Origin: Hypomyces perniciosus
Taxonomy: Eukaryota; Ascomycota; Sordariomycetes; Hypocreales; Hypocreaceae
Direction of reading: 5' to 3'
NCBI GenBank assembly: GCA_008477525.1
Contig: SPDT01000013.1
Span: 171,501-235,500 of the forward strand
DNA: 64,000 nucleotides
Both the position numbers and the translations under genes were made by a program. Of this stretch, positions 1-10,042 are shown piece after piece (positions within the stretch are counted from its first letter, which is position 1; each line of letters opens with the position of its first letter). Below the pieces are notes generated by a model, which saw only the letters and a list, made by a program, of their open reading frames with translations, was not told the DNA's origin and did not search any database.

Positions 1-955
1 CATCCCACCACTACCTTCACAGATCCCTAAAGGCGATATCAACCTCAATGTGCGCAGAAATGAAGGTGAAGAAGACAACGACGACGGGCTTGAAACCCTT
101 GCTCAAGAGTTTGGTGACGCCCTCGACGAAGAAATTGATCAAGACTCCACAGGGCAGCGGGACAAGGGCAAACGTCCAGCCAAGTCCCAGCTTCCGATCA
201 ATGAGGAGTGGGAGCAAGATGAACAAGAGCTTGAGGGTGTAATAGAGGAAATTTTCAACGATCCTCTTACCTACGAACACGCCCTTGCATATTCCAACGC
301 CGAGCAGCGGGCAAGGATTCATTCCCTCTGGGCTCGGCAACAACAGCCGCAGAAAGAGGTGTCTATGTCGGCAGATGTCACTGAGGATGAGTTTGCTGAT
401 GATCCCGAGGTCATCAATTGTCTGCTATCCCCTGACGAGGCCCGTATCAAGGAAATAATATGGGTGAACCAGAACAAGGATTGGCTACGGAAGCATCAAG
501 AAAAGGTGTTTCGAAAAAAGCTGGAGGCAGAGCGCCCCAAGCAGACGCGCAAGAGGAGAAAGCGAGCGAGGATGGGAGAGGGACAAACAAGCCCTGCGAG
601 CTCTGCGGCCGAAGCTGCCATTGGGGTGGCCAAAGATCGAGCGTGGTCCAAGAGGATTAACTATGATGCCATTCGCAACATCTTCGATGCACCAAACGAC
701 GCAGGATTAGGATCTGCCGCTACAAGCCGGAAGACGAGCCTGGCAGGGAGCACTCTTGGTGCTGATGACGCGAGCGAGGCGCCGGATGAGAGTGTTGCTG
801 GTGATGAGGTGGATGAGCAGGTCGAGGGAGACTATGAGGAACAGGAAGAGTTTGGTAACGGAGAGGAATTCGCTGGTGGTGGTGGCGAGTTTGAAGGGGG
901 TTATGATGAGGATGATCCTGATATGGATAATGCATACGGATTAGACGATGACTAG
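1..955 (+). CDS. BRF1: TFIIIB subunit Brf1, C-terminal part (5' end outside window)
   Basis: Brf1 bridges TBP and RNA polymerase III in TFIIIB, so it acts in the nucleus on tRNA and 5S genes. The frame is open from base 2 to the TAG at 953-955, so only the C-terminal ~317 residues are present. The diagnostic part is the conserved Brf1 homology block that binds TBP, read as DDPEVINCLLSPDEA followed by KEIIWVNQNKDWL (about 390-500). It is followed by a basic stretch (KQTRKRRKRARM) and a second conserved patch, SKRINYDAIRNIFD (about 645-690). The tail is very acidic and Gly/Glu rich. The N-terminal zinc ribbon and cyclin folds must lie to the left. It converges on the DUF1338 gene with a 269-bp gap. 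The pyrimidine tract and AG at 11-22 could be an intron acceptor, which cannot be decided without upstream sequence. Confidence 0.88.
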   Translation, partial: IPPLPSQIPKGDINLNVRRNEGEEDNDDGLETLAQEFGDALDEEIDQDSTGQRDKGKRPAKSQLPINEEWEQDEQELEGVIEEIFNDPLTYEHALAYSNAEQRARIHSLWARQQQPQKEVSMSADVTEDEFADDPEVINCLLSPDEARIKEIIWVNQNKDWLRKHQEKVFRKKLEAERPKQTRKRRKRARMGEGQTSPASSAAEAAIGVAKDRAWSKRINYDAIRNIFDAPNDAGLGSAATSRKTSLAGSTLGADDASEAPDESVAGDEVDEQVEGDYEEQEEFGNGEEFAGGGGEFEGGYDEDDPDMDNAYGLDDD

Positions 956-1224
956 GGTATATACCTCCTAGGGCTTTGCAAGGAAAATGGCGTTTCGGAA
1001 CCAAGTACAGAGAGTATCGGCTTGCTTCACAGCAATGACTGTGATATTACCGCGTTAGATGGCGGAATTTTGTGATAATACCGAGACAAGATAGCAACAC
1101 GATAACATTCTTGAAGCCTTCGGGCTGGTGCCATTTGTTCCAGATATGTGCAGACATTAACTATTATCACTCAGCATAACATACATACGTTGCTCATCAA
1201 CTCATTTCCTCAACATACAATTCT

Positions 1225-2682
1225 TCATACCGGCGACGCAATGATCTCAACACCCAGCTCAGCTGCGCACCGCCTGATACTCTCCCTCTCCATGCGCTGG
1301 TACAATTCGTCTGGATCTAGCAGCTCCGTTCCGAGGGCCTGTTCCATTCCGTTCACATCAGCCGGAGCCTCGACTCCCTGCGACGAAGCCTGAGACCCAA
1401 GATTAGACTGGAAAATACCCGCCGCCGAGAGCGGTAGGAAGTCCTCGTATGTTATGGGACAGGGTTCCACAATGCCGTTATCTAGCAAATCCAGGAGACG
1501 GGTCTCGCCTATGAGGGTGGCTTTGGTACTCTTCTCCGTGCACCGGTACGTGTTGTAGACGAGCCCTTGTTTTCTCAGTTCCCTCCAGTCGTCTGGATAC
1601 TTCCGGAACGCAAGACCAACTTGCTCGTCTAAATCCCCTGGTTTTGGTGCTGCGGAGCGTTGCGCAGCGAGCATCGCTTCGTGGAGCAACTCATCATACA
1701 ACTTCCTACCCGCCGGCGTCACCGCCGCGCCGCGCTCTTCAATCTCCCCAAAGCGAGCTCTATGCGATCCATTCACCCGCGGCGAGCCGGGTTTCCCATC
1801 GAGGGTTGGGAATTGGATGGGCTCCTCGATGGCCAGGAAACTCGTCTGGCGGAGGAGGACGGGACATGCTCTGGCGGGTGGGCCTTCGATTCTGGCTTTG
1901 ACCCTGAGGCCCTCGGCTTTCATCTGGTCTTGGGCGGTGGATATGTCCAGCGTTCGGGGCGTGAGGTGGTTGATGTGTGCGCTGCGGAAGCAGGCAATGT
2001 CGGCGAGGATAGGGTGTTCTGCTTTCAAGCACTGGTAGTCCCGATGGGATGCTGCGGCTGTGCCGTGCCACCGAAAGGTTTCCATGGCCTCGGCGATGAA
2101 GCGGGTGCTTTGCTCGGTGGTTAATCGTCGTCCTTGGGTGTCGGCCACGTCGAGGAGATGCATGAGCTCGTCGGTGAAAATGTTGCGTTTTGAAAGGAGC
2201 TCCAGGGCGAGAGCTTTAGCATCGGCGTCTTTGATTAGCTCTGGCCGGAGCACGGAGGTGAACACCCGGAAAGGGTTCTTGTGCAGGGAGGTTGCAGTCC
2301 GGGGCCGGAAGCACGTTGCGTGCATAGGCAGCCCGGCAGCGGAGAGATTGTAATACCCCACGGGGTACAGCCCGATGAGAGCGAAGACACGGCTAATGGT
2401 GCGGAGTTCATGCGGCGTTCCGAGTCGAATGGCGCCGTGCCTTTCGATGTCGAGACGGGACGAGGCGACGTCGCCGTGGCGGATGGCGAGGACCTTGGGA
2501 TCTAGGTCGCTGGTACGGGTGGAGAGGTTGACGGTGTTTACGATGCGGACGAGGGAGCCGTATAAGGGAACTTCGGTCTTGTACATGGCAGACATGGCGA
2601 GGGTGAAGGAGGTACGGAGGTCATCGCAGTCAGCGTACTGATGCTGGGGAGGTGGGCTTTGACCGGTGGCGATGGGAGCCAT
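1225..2682 (-). CDS. DUF1338 / 2-oxoadipate dioxygenase-decarboxylase-like protein
   Basis: This is a 485-residue single-exon protein of the DUF1338 family. The characterised bacterial member HglS converts 2-oxoadipate to D-2-hydroxyglutarate with Fe(II) and O2 in lysine catabolism. The family signature MYKTEVPLYGSLV is at residues 33-45. ERHGAIRLGT (residues 80-89) holds the first putative metal histidine, HINHLTPR (about 236-243) the second, and FGEIEERG (about 311-318) the acidic ligand. An in-frame ATG lies 51 nt upstream at 2733, but the one at 2682 sits in a strong GCCATGG context and starts a more family-like N terminus (MAPIATG). No signal peptide or membrane segment is seen, so it is probably cytosolic. 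It is divergent from the kinase-like gene. That this fungal copy has the same activity is inference from the conserved residues. Confidence 0.85.
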   Translation of the reverse strand: MAPIATGQSPPPQHQYADCDDLRTSFTLAMSAMYKTEVPLYGSLVRIVNTVNLSTRTSDLDPKVLAIRHGDVASSRLDIERHGAIRLGTPHELRTISRVFALIGLYPVGYYNLSAAGLPMHATCFRPRTATSLHKNPFRVFTSVLRPELIKDADAKALALELLSKRNIFTDELMHLLDVADTQGRRLTTEQSTRFIAEAMETFRWHGTAAASHRDYQCLKAEHPILADIACFRSAHINHLTPRTLDISTAQDQMKAEGLRVKARIEGPPARACPVLLRQTSFLAIEEPIQFPTLDGKPGSPRVNGSHRARFGEIEERGAAVTPAGRKLYDELLHEAMLAAQRSAAPKPGDLDEQVGLAFRKYPDDWRELRKQGLVYNTYRCTEKSTKATLIGETRLLDLLDNGIVEPCPITYEDFLPLSAAGIFQSNLGSQASSQGVEAPADVNGMEQALGTELLDPDELYQRMERESIRRCAAELGVEIIASPV

Positions 2683-3472
2683 GGCGGGCACAGGTAGGCA
2701 ATGGCAAGGCTTTGATAAGAAACACGTTGGCAATCAAAGGTGAGAGAGAGAGAGCGAGCGATGGGGATCTTGTTATTAAGGTAGATAGATGTATGTCTTT
2801 GTTGGTTGATGTAAGAGCACTGCTGAATCACACGTCAGCCCGGCTATCCGAGGTCAGGAACAGGCAGGTCGATATCAGGCAATTAGACCAGACCCCCCTA
2901 TATCTATACTCCATGATAAGACATGCATCTCGGCTGGGCTCGGTACAGATATCAGCTGTATCGGCGCTCTCGCCATCACGCGGATTCACGCGGCCGCGAG
3001 TTGTACGTAAGGCTTAGTCTGGGGTTCCCCACTGCGGTCCGTCTATCGGCGACGGAAGCCGCCGGGTCCAGATAAGACGGGATATTATTTCCCAGGTAAG
3101 CAGGCTATTAAGCAGAGAGACTCTGCCTTTCCTTTGCTTAAGCCGAGTGTTGTATTCTGGTCCATTCTCCCGGTTCCGGGAGGCAGAGAAGAAGCAGCAG
3201 AAAGGCAGCGAGAGACCATGTCTGTTTGGGGGACCTTGTTGCTATTTCTGGATTAATACTATTATCTGTCCCCTGAAGCACGTACCCCTGCCCCCTTTTG
3301 AGATTGCCTCAATGTGGGGGCCCTCGGCGTTGGGCGTTGGTCCCCTTAGAGTTAGAATGGAGGCAACAATGGACACGAGATTTTCTAAAACGTCATCTTG
3401 AATTCGAATTCGCTCCGACGGACCTGGCCTCTTTGCCTCTGCTCGCTTTTCTGCTCTGTCCCGGCCCGCTCA
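2683..3472. other. Divergent intergenic region, shared promoter
   Basis: This 790-bp gap separates the starts of the DUF1338 gene (minus) and the kinase-like gene (plus). A CT/GA-rich stretch at about 2740-2760 is a plausible leader of the minus-strand gene. I see no additional gene or repeat in it. Confidence 0.5.
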
Positions 3473-4558
3473 ATGGATGGCAAGGCATCGGATGACGAGG
3501 GCCCCGCCCCCTCGTATTGCATGCTGGACCTCTCGGTATCCGGAGACGGTGTGAAGTACGCCTTCACACAGAACGGGACACGCTTCTACACCTCGATCCA
3601 CGCGGAAAGGCTGCGGGGCGAGGGCGGCCTTGTAGACCAGTTCAACGGCTTCAAAGCGGACCTGGACAACCTGGACACGCTGTTCCACTTTGAAGACTGG
3701 GTGCTTGGTGCGCTGGAGGATTTCATCTCACAGGTGGCTCCCACGGCAACCCGGCCTCCATCTCGAAAGTCCGCCACGCTGCTCGACCACTTCTCGTGCC
3801 CGGCATATGCATTCGAGCTGGTGAATAAAGAGGGAAGGCTCTGCGCCGTTCAGCAGGACTATGATGCCCACGCTCACGGCGGCTCAAGTCCAAGAACTCG
3901 GATTGTAGACAGCTTGCCGGACTCGGAGGCCGACGATGACGCCGAGCTCCCTTCTTCTCGCGGAGCTGCTATTCTGCGTTCATCACTCCCGCCAGTGCCC
4001 CATATTCTGGCCTCGGAGCTGGAAAGAGTCTATGATGGACTGCTCGATGAAGAACTGAGCGATATGCCAAAGAAGGTCCGGCGAGTGGGATCTGACGACG
4101 TGTTCTTCTTCAAGGCTGGCTTCAGCGACCGCGGTCGTCTGAGGGAGCTGGACCTCCTCTCAAAGATCAATCAGCACCGCGGCAAATTTGACTCGACGTT
4201 CCGGACCTCACAGATTGTCGGTCTGGTTCTCTGGGACGATGATGGGACGTGCTTGATGGGGTTTCTTCTGAAATACATTGAGGGCAAAACCCTGGCATGG
4301 CGAATGCAGGACGCAAGTACGGACACCAAAAAGAAGTGGATGGATCAGGTTGAGGCGACGCTGAGGCGACTGCACGAAGTCGACATTATTTGGGGAGATG
4401 TGAAGCCGGACAACGTCATGATAAATGCGGATGGAGACGCTGTAATTGTGGATTTTGAGGGCGGCCATACACTTGTGCAGATCGGGTCGGAGGATCAGCA
4501 GACGGCGCGCGGAGATCTGATAGGATTGGATTGCATGAGAAACGTCATGGGGGTTTGA
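3473..4558 (+). CDS. Fungal protein-kinase-like protein (APH/RIO-like fold)
   Basis: This is a 361-residue single-exon protein. The C-terminal half has kinase-fold hallmarks: a possible nucleotide-binding lysine in FFFKAGF (K214), the catalytic loop WGDVKPDN (D309, residues 307-314), and a DFE in place of DFG at D327 (VDFEGGHT). The HRD is replaced by WGD, as in many small fungal kinase-like proteins and aminoglycoside-phosphotransferase relatives. The N-terminal ~190 residues match nothing I recognise. The start is the ATG at 3473 (MDGKASDD); the frame is open further upstream but without an ATG. The acidic residues needed for metal and catalysis are present, so phosphotransfer is possible. 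The substrate is unknown. No signal peptide or membrane helix is visible. Confidence 0.75.
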   Translation: MDGKASDDEGPAPSYCMLDLSVSGDGVKYAFTQNGTRFYTSIHAERLRGEGGLVDQFNGFKADLDNLDTLFHFEDWVLGALEDFISQVAPTATRPPSRKSATLLDHFSCPAYAFELVNKEGRLCAVQQDYDAHAHGGSSPRTRIVDSLPDSEADDDAELPSSRGAAILRSSLPPVPHILASELERVYDGLLDEELSDMPKKVRRVGSDDVFFFKAGFSDRGRLRELDLLSKINQHRGKFDSTFRTSQIVGLVLWDDDGTCLMGFLLKYIEGKTLAWRMQDASTDTKKKWMDQVEATLRRLHEVDIIWGDVKPDNVMINADGDAVIVDFEGGHTLVQIGSEDQQTARGDLIGLDCMRNVMGV

Positions 4559-4669
4559 TATAGAAGGTTAGATTTACATCTTTCTGTTTGTTATTCGAGC
4601 AAAAAGATTTGATGATGTCGGCGATATCATCAAGGTCCATCCATCTCCATTAAGGTGGGTGGAAAATGC

Positions 4670-4674
4670 AAAAA
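4670..4674 (-). terminator. Pol III terminator of the tRNA-Arg
   Basis: A run of five A on the plus strand reads as TTTTT on the minus strand, four nucleotides past the tRNA 3' end. It is the usual length for fungal Pol III termination. Confidence 0.65.
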
Positions 4675-4677
4675 GAA

Positions 4678-4756
4678 TGACCGAGACAGGGGTCGAACCT
4701 GCAACCTCCTGATATACTATTCGTAGTCAGACGCTCTGCCATTGAGCCACACGGCC
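4678..4756 (-). tRNA. tRNA-Arg(ACG) with a 7-nt intron-like insertion
   Basis: Read on the minus strand, the gene begins GGCCGTG and ends CTCGGTC plus discriminator A. The D stem is GCTC/GAGC, the anticodon stem TCTGA/TCAGG, and the T arm GCAGG-TTCGACC-CCTGT. The A box (TGGCTCAATGG) and B box (GGTTCGACCCC) are intact. The anticodon loop is 14 nt (CTACGA, then ATAGTAT, then A), which fits anticodon ACG plus a 7-nt intron after position 37. The acceptor stem has one U-U mismatch (6:67) and a G-U pair (2:71), so slight decay is possible. Five T residues directly downstream (plus-strand A run 4670-4674) form the Pol III terminator. It probably decodes CGN arginine codons. Confidence 0.8.
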
Positions 4757-5220
4757 AATGAGACACTAGGAATCCTGGTGCTCTTGGTTGCGAGTTTCTC
4801 CCGGAAATCTCTGATTTATATCCAGATCGTTTAGAAATGAGAATTACTATTTGCACAGGTTTAAATGTCTATTTGCATAGGAAATCCATTTTTCAGACCG
4901 CCATTAAATTTTCATAGCATTGCATTATACTGGCAACTACACTGGCAACCATAAGCAACTATCTCGGCATTTCCTTCTAGCAAGCAAGAAAGCCTCTGCA
5001 GACAAAGATATCAGCCAACTAACCTGCTAACTAAACTGCTAAACTAAACTGCTAAACTAAACCGCGTTAATCCTGGTTTTTACTATTTCCCTCGCGAGAC
5101 TACGCCGCTTCTAAAACGATTTACAGCTATTCCTTTTACCAGGCTTTACAGCTATTTCTTTATTAAGCGATATTCCTTTTATAATTTTCCTTAAATTCGA
5201 TTCGATTTGCAATGATTCCA
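4757..5220. other. AT-rich flank between tRNA and element relic
   Basis: There is no gene here. From about 4860 the sequence is AT- and TpA-rich with short tandem wording (CTAAACTAAACTG around 5030-5060), in the style of RIP-mutated transposon DNA. It is probably the mutated left part of the element whose reading frame is recognisable from 5221. No left LTR can be found by eye. Confidence 0.45.
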
Positions 5221-6024
5221 ACTAATTAACTCGGCTAATATGAACAATAACGTCTAAAACAGCTATATCGTCTAGATCGTTAACGCCGGACCTGTAGATC
5301 GTGTGGAACACTCTTTAGATCACGGAATCAGCTATTTCATTATCTTCAAACCTTATGCCGACCAGAACAGCCAAGACGGCCAAGTCAACGCCCAACAGTT
5401 CAACGCGTTTATCCAGTTTAACGCGTCTATCCAGTTTAGCAGCCCCGGCCACAATAACGCGATACTGTTTAGCACGGATTAGAACACAGACGCATTGTTG
5501 GCCCGGCAAAGACCCCAGTTTAGGGGCCCCGTCAACACGTTCAAATACACGTTCCAGCTAGCCGGCCTAGCCAACCACCCAAAGTCCAAGTCAACTTCCA
5601 ACAAGACCCAAGGGGTTATCGTGTATCAAGTCATCAAGTTCAACGCGGCCACCTTTAACCTAGGGATATGGAGCAAAGGAACCGAGACCTAGACTAATTC
5701 GACCCGGAAGACCCTGATCAATATGATCAATTCGATACCGACTAATTCGATTATGAAGACCCTGACCAGCTGGATCTATTTGACCCCGAAGATCCGGATC
5801 TATTTGATTTACTCGATCAGCCCGATCCCGAAGACCCTGACTAGCTCGGCCTTGATCAACTTGATCTATACTACGACCCTGATCAGGAATTCGTCCCCGA
5901 TAACGGTCAGGAATGCGAAGATAGCTATGATCCTGATCCTGATCTCTACGAGGATGGATATAATAATGGCATTGATAATGGAATAGATCAGGATTACTAT
6001 AGCGATGGAAGCTATAGCAGCTAA
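5221..6024 (+). pseudogene. RIP-degraded retroelement ORF
   Basis: One reading frame stays protein-like for 800 bp but is broken by 13 internal stops (5227, 5236, 5248, 5281, 5419, 5437, 5455, 5470, 5521, 5656, 5695, 5743, 5842), ending at TAA 6022-6024. All are TAA or TAG, none TGA, and many sit where neighbouring repeats have CAA or CAG. That is what CpA-to-TpA mutation by RIP produces. The frame shows a zinc-finger-like CRSCGTLF with a spaced L-x2-H (about 5290-5345), a Gln/Pro/Arg-rich middle, and an acidic tail of repeated DPDQ/DPEDPDQ (5701-6000). The finger resembles one seen in gag or pol regions of ascomycete LTR elements; that resemblance is from memory and only moderate. The LTR at 6161 lies 136 bp downstream in an order consistent with a 3' LTR. 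Confidence 0.6.
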
Positions 6025-6160
6025 GGGAATCCGAGGATGGATTATTTTTTATTTGGGAAGGCGGCATTTAATACACATAAATAGTGTATCGTCCCTTTTC
6101 CTTCCTTCCTTCCCTTCTTCCCTCTTCATCTGCACTTTGCATATCACCTAGGCTTATAAC

Positions 6161-6424
6161 TGTAATAAAGCGCGACATGGCTATGTAAAGTATAGAGAGG
6201 TAGGAAACGAAGCTTAATTCTATGAAAGAGAATATGCTGTAGTGGCCTCGCTATATATACACATAGCTAACACAAAGAAGAAGCTGTGTATAGGCACTGT
6301 AAGCGCCTGCATAGTCTAACACATCGCTTACGCGATGTGTATGTCAGCTCGTATCCGCTTACATAGCAGATAAGAGCTCCCAAGCGCTGACAGGCGGTAG
6401 GGCCCCGGCCTGCTCAACCCAACA
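6161..6424. mobile_element. LTR copy 1 (264 bp)
   Basis: The element starts TGTAATAAAG and ends CCCAACA, the TG...CA form of LTRs. It is a clear homologue of the LTR at 44744-45012: both share CGCTATATATACACATAGCTAAC (here about 6249-6271, a TATA-like core), a GTAAGCGCCTGCATAGTC block and a 9-bp-stem hairpin (6319-6340). The flanking 5-mers differ (ATAAC left, CAATA right). It therefore carries no target duplication of its own and may be the 3' LTR of the decayed element on its left, or an older solo LTR whose duplication has mutated. Confidence 0.8.
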
Positions 6425-8027
6425 CAATACTAGTAAAAGTCTCGGCTGACCATCTTATACGATCCTCTCTTTTTTTTTGCCCCCGGCTTGGCCTTTTTGT
6501 TTTGCCCTTATCATTTAGGATTATAGATCTCGCGCTTGTCTTATAGATTGGCGAATGGCGTAACGCGTATGACAAAAAGTCCCATTACCCCGGCCAAAAC
6601 TGAGACCCTTGAGGACCATTGACCTTCCAGAACAGGAATTTATGCCCCGTGTGGCGTTTTACGGTTCTATTTAAAGTCCTCATGGGCGAAGAAGGCTCGC
6701 CACCTACGATATGGTGTCATGCGATTGCCACCTTTGGCACCTATGGTGTAGTATCTATTGTTGGGATGAGGGTCTATTTGGATAAATATGTACTGGTAGT
6801 AGTCATGGTTGAGTCGAATGACACGACTAAACACTTGCTGGCTGCCACGAGAAAGTCAAATACCTAGGAATAAGCCATGGTTTGGCTATTGGAGATTGAA
6901 GGAACAGTACTTTTTACTCCGTACTCCGTAATAATAAGCAGTATTCCACTGTGGCACAGTTAATAATCCGAAGAATAGGTACATAGTACTCCAAAGGGCG
7001 TGGATAGTGCTATGAACATCGGATACGCACGCAACACGGCCAATACAACAACATCACTTTCACGAGCTACAAACTAGATGCAGTGCAACATGACGCGATG
7101 CCGCACAACCGAAGCTTTTGAGCCTCTTGTCTTGGCAGCTGGGCAGGGCTGCCGAATTCCCGACCTCGACAAGGGGTTGTGGAAGCCAAGCACCGGAGAT
7201 TTCAGAGGGCTTCACCAGCACCCCTGACTATCTGACTGCCGAAATCGCCAAGCTAAAGCCAAGAAGTTCCCCAGATCCGACTACTCTTAGCAGGGGTTCT
7301 AGTATTGTGTGCTGTGGTGTCACTTCGGCGCCGCCCGTCAATCCCTGGACCTTCCACCTCGAGTGAGGTGTCCGACTCTGAGTCTCTCTGATGGCCTATT
7401 AGGAAATACTCCGTAGACCATCTTCCTGTCTCTCCAGCTTATCTCCCCAGCTTCTACCCGCGAGCCCCTAACAATCGCTGACTGGGGCCTGTTCCTCAAA
7501 TACTACTCTACTATCTCAAGTGTTGGCGGGTCTGCCTCTTTCTTATTACCACGACTCGCATTAAAGCCGAAACCCCAAAGTTCCACCACCCGCTATTCTC
7601 GGACGGCCAACAAGATGGCCCAACTCGTCCTCTGGAGCGAGTCCGAGGCTGCTCCCTATCACGACTGCGGATACCAACTGCTAGCTTGGGATGGAGCTTA
7701 AGACGTGATTGACAAAGGTTCCCGCTCCGTGAACTCTTATCCGGAAATACTACCTTTGGGCTCGTGATCTTCCTACTTGGGCCAAGGTCACAACTCCAAC
7801 CTCGAGCCGCAGCGTCGCATTTGTTGGCGAGACGGCCATTGACGATACGAAGCATCACCTCGGAGCTTCGATCAGCATGATTCTGCCATCTGATCCCTTC
7901 GTTCTATCACCAAACCCCAGCAACTTCCGCTAACTAATGGGTCGATGACGCGACTAGACCTTCCTAAACCATCGTTTAGTTGCCATCCAAGGCTTTCGCC
8001 GTCGTCTTGTCCGAGGGATCACGATGG
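6425..8027. other. Intergenic region upstream of the aspartic protease
   Basis: This 1.6-kb stretch has no supportable gene. It contains three copies of the 9-bp motif TACTCCGTA/TACGGAGTA (6915-6923, 6922-6930 and 7407-7415). Short open frames at 6619-6867, 7118-7366 and 7511-7858 (minus) have no recognisable domain and no spliced extension. It probably holds the protease promoter. Confidence 0.5.
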
Positions 8028-8028
8028 A

Positions 8029-8035
8029 TATAAAA
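8029..8035 (+). promoter_or_regulatory. TATA box of the aspartic protease gene
   Basis: TATAAAA lies 149 bp upstream of the start codon at 8184. It precedes a CT/CA-rich leader, as in strongly expressed, regulated fungal secreted-enzyme genes. Confidence 0.5.
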
Positions 8036-8183
8036 CTATCCAGCTTCCTCCGGTCTGGAGTTGGAATCTCCTCACCAGCTCACAAGACAACACAGCCGAG
8101 TCCGAGTACTGACAATCCTCTCTCACTTCATCCTTGAATACCCTTATTCATCCAATACAATAACAACCAACAAAGTCTTCAAG

Positions 8184-9447
8184 ATGCAGACCTTCGGTGC
8201 TTTCCTCGTCTCTGTCCTCGCCGCTGGCATGGTCGCTGCTGTTCCAGCTAGCAACCAGGGCACCGTTTCCGTCAAGGCCGAATACAACACTGATTATGCT
8301 CCCCACGGTCCCACGGCCTTGCTCAAGGCGTATCGCAAGTACGCTGTTCCCGCCCCGAAGGGCCTTGAGGCTGCCGTTGCCCGGCGCAATCTTGCCAAAC
8401 GCCAGACCGGCTCTGCCCCGACCACCCCAGTGAGGGGCGATCTTGAGTACTTGACCAAGGTCTCTATCGGATCGCCCGCCCAGGACCTGTTCCTGGACTT
8501 CGACACCGGCTCCTCTGACCTGTGGACTTTCAGCACTGACACCGAGGCCAACCAGGTCAGGAGCCAGAAGAAGTATAGCCCGAGCAAGTCTTCCACCGCC
8601 AAGAAGCTCTCTGGGTCTACCTGGAAGATTCGCTATGGCGACGGTAGCTCTTCCTCCGGCATTGTCTACACAGACACCGTCTCCATTGGTGGCTTCACTG
8701 TAAAGAACCAGGCCATCGAGTCTGCCCAGCAGGTTTCCCAAACCTTCACCGAAAGCCCCGCCAAGTTCTCTGGCCTGCTCGGTCTGGCCTTTGACTCGAT
8801 CAACGAGGTCCAGCCCAGGCAGCAGAAGACCTGGTTCTCCAACGCCGCCGCGTCCCTGAGGGAACCCCTCTTCACTGCCGACCTGAGGCACCAGACTGGT
8901 GAGTACTTCTATTATCTTTTCATGATATAGCAAAAAGGAAAAAAGGCTAACGTTTCTCATAGACGGCACCTATAACTTTGGCTTCATCGACACCACTTTT
9001 GCCAAGGGCCCCATTACCTATACCCCCGTCGACAGCAGCCAGGGCTTCTGGGCCTTTACTTCTCCTGGCTACGCCATTGGCAACAATCAACTCAACAGCT
9101 CCCCCATCACCGGTATCGCCGACACCGGCACCACCCTGCTGCTCCTTGATGACAGCATCGTCCAGACCTACTACTCTAACGTCCAGAGCGCCACGAACGA
9201 CCCGGACGCTGGCTACACCTTCTCTTGCTCGGAGACTCTGCCCGACTTCACCTTTGCTGTTGAGGGCTCATCCATCACCATCCCTGGCTCGATCTTGAAC
9301 TTCTCCCCTAATGACGATGGAAGTTGCTTTGGCGGTCTCCAGAGCCGAGGCAAAATCGACACCAACATCTTCGGTGACGTTGCCCTCAAGGCTGCTCTGG
9401 TTGTCTTCGACCTCGGCAACAACCGCCTCGGCTGGGCTCAGAAATAA
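8184..9447 (+). CDS. Secreted aspartic endopeptidase, penicillopepsin/aspergillopepsin type (A1)
   Basis: There are two exons, 8184-8898 and 8963-9447, giving 399 residues. The 64-nt intron (GTGAGT...TAG, branch GCTAAC) is proved by the restored family sequence HQTDGTYNFGFID across the junction. Residues 1-20 are a signal peptide (MQTFGAFLVSVLAAGMVAAV). A propeptide follows, ending near the Kex2-like Lys-Arg at 72-73. The catalytic aspartates are D107 (FDTGSSDLW) and D292 (IADTGTTLL). Length and layout match the pepsin family, whose members digest external protein at acid pH. The gene has strong C-ending codon bias, as expected for high expression, which also explains a long antisense open frame. 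A TATA box is at 8029. Confidence 0.95.
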
Positions 9448-10042
9448 GCCTAGTCTCTCTTCCTGGACGACTTTGAAGGGCACGATGGTATGAAGAATGA
9501 ATTATATGAATGTCGAATGTGGACGATTTTCAAGTACATACATCTCAATTATGTGGCACATGGCAGTTGTTGTGCCCAGTACTTACTTTCCCAACTGTCG
9601 ACATATTTTCTTAGCATTTCCTTTCTCGGCACCCGCATTTTTCGTTCATTTTTTCCCTTTGTTAGTATATAGCGGTTGCATAGCAGGTAGCAAAAGCATA
9701 TTGTTTAAAATACTGCCTTCATTGAGGTGATTTGTAGTGTGTGAGCCACAACTTATAAAAAAAATGAAAACCTCACACCTGTGATCTGGGGACTTCGCAA
9801 ATGACACTAGGACTGAATTGGATTCGAGAATTTGAGACATTAATGCTCGGAGATACGACACCTACATAAGCATCTCGCACGATTAGTCACAGCCAAGGAA
9901 TAAACGTATACGTTCGAAACCGAAAGCGGAGGGCTGATACTGAATCTTACAAATAATCCTCTTCAAAGAGGAGGACCAAACGTCGGAGTCGTCAACTCAC
10001 CTGCACCGCTATTTTCTTTGAGAACTCTGAAAGCCTCGCAAT
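9448..10042. other. Intergenic region
   Basis: This 595-bp stretch is the 3' region of the protease and the promoter of the dehydrogenase. Nothing coding or repetitive is recognised. Confidence 0.5.

Noticed and set aside
4650..4856. 68-codon open frame over the tRNA
   Set aside because: It is explained by the tRNA-Arg on the same strand.
8148..8969. 273-codon open frame antisense to the aspartic protease
   Set aside because: It mirrors the strong third-position C/G bias of the protease, has no domain, and crosses the protease intron. It is a shadow.
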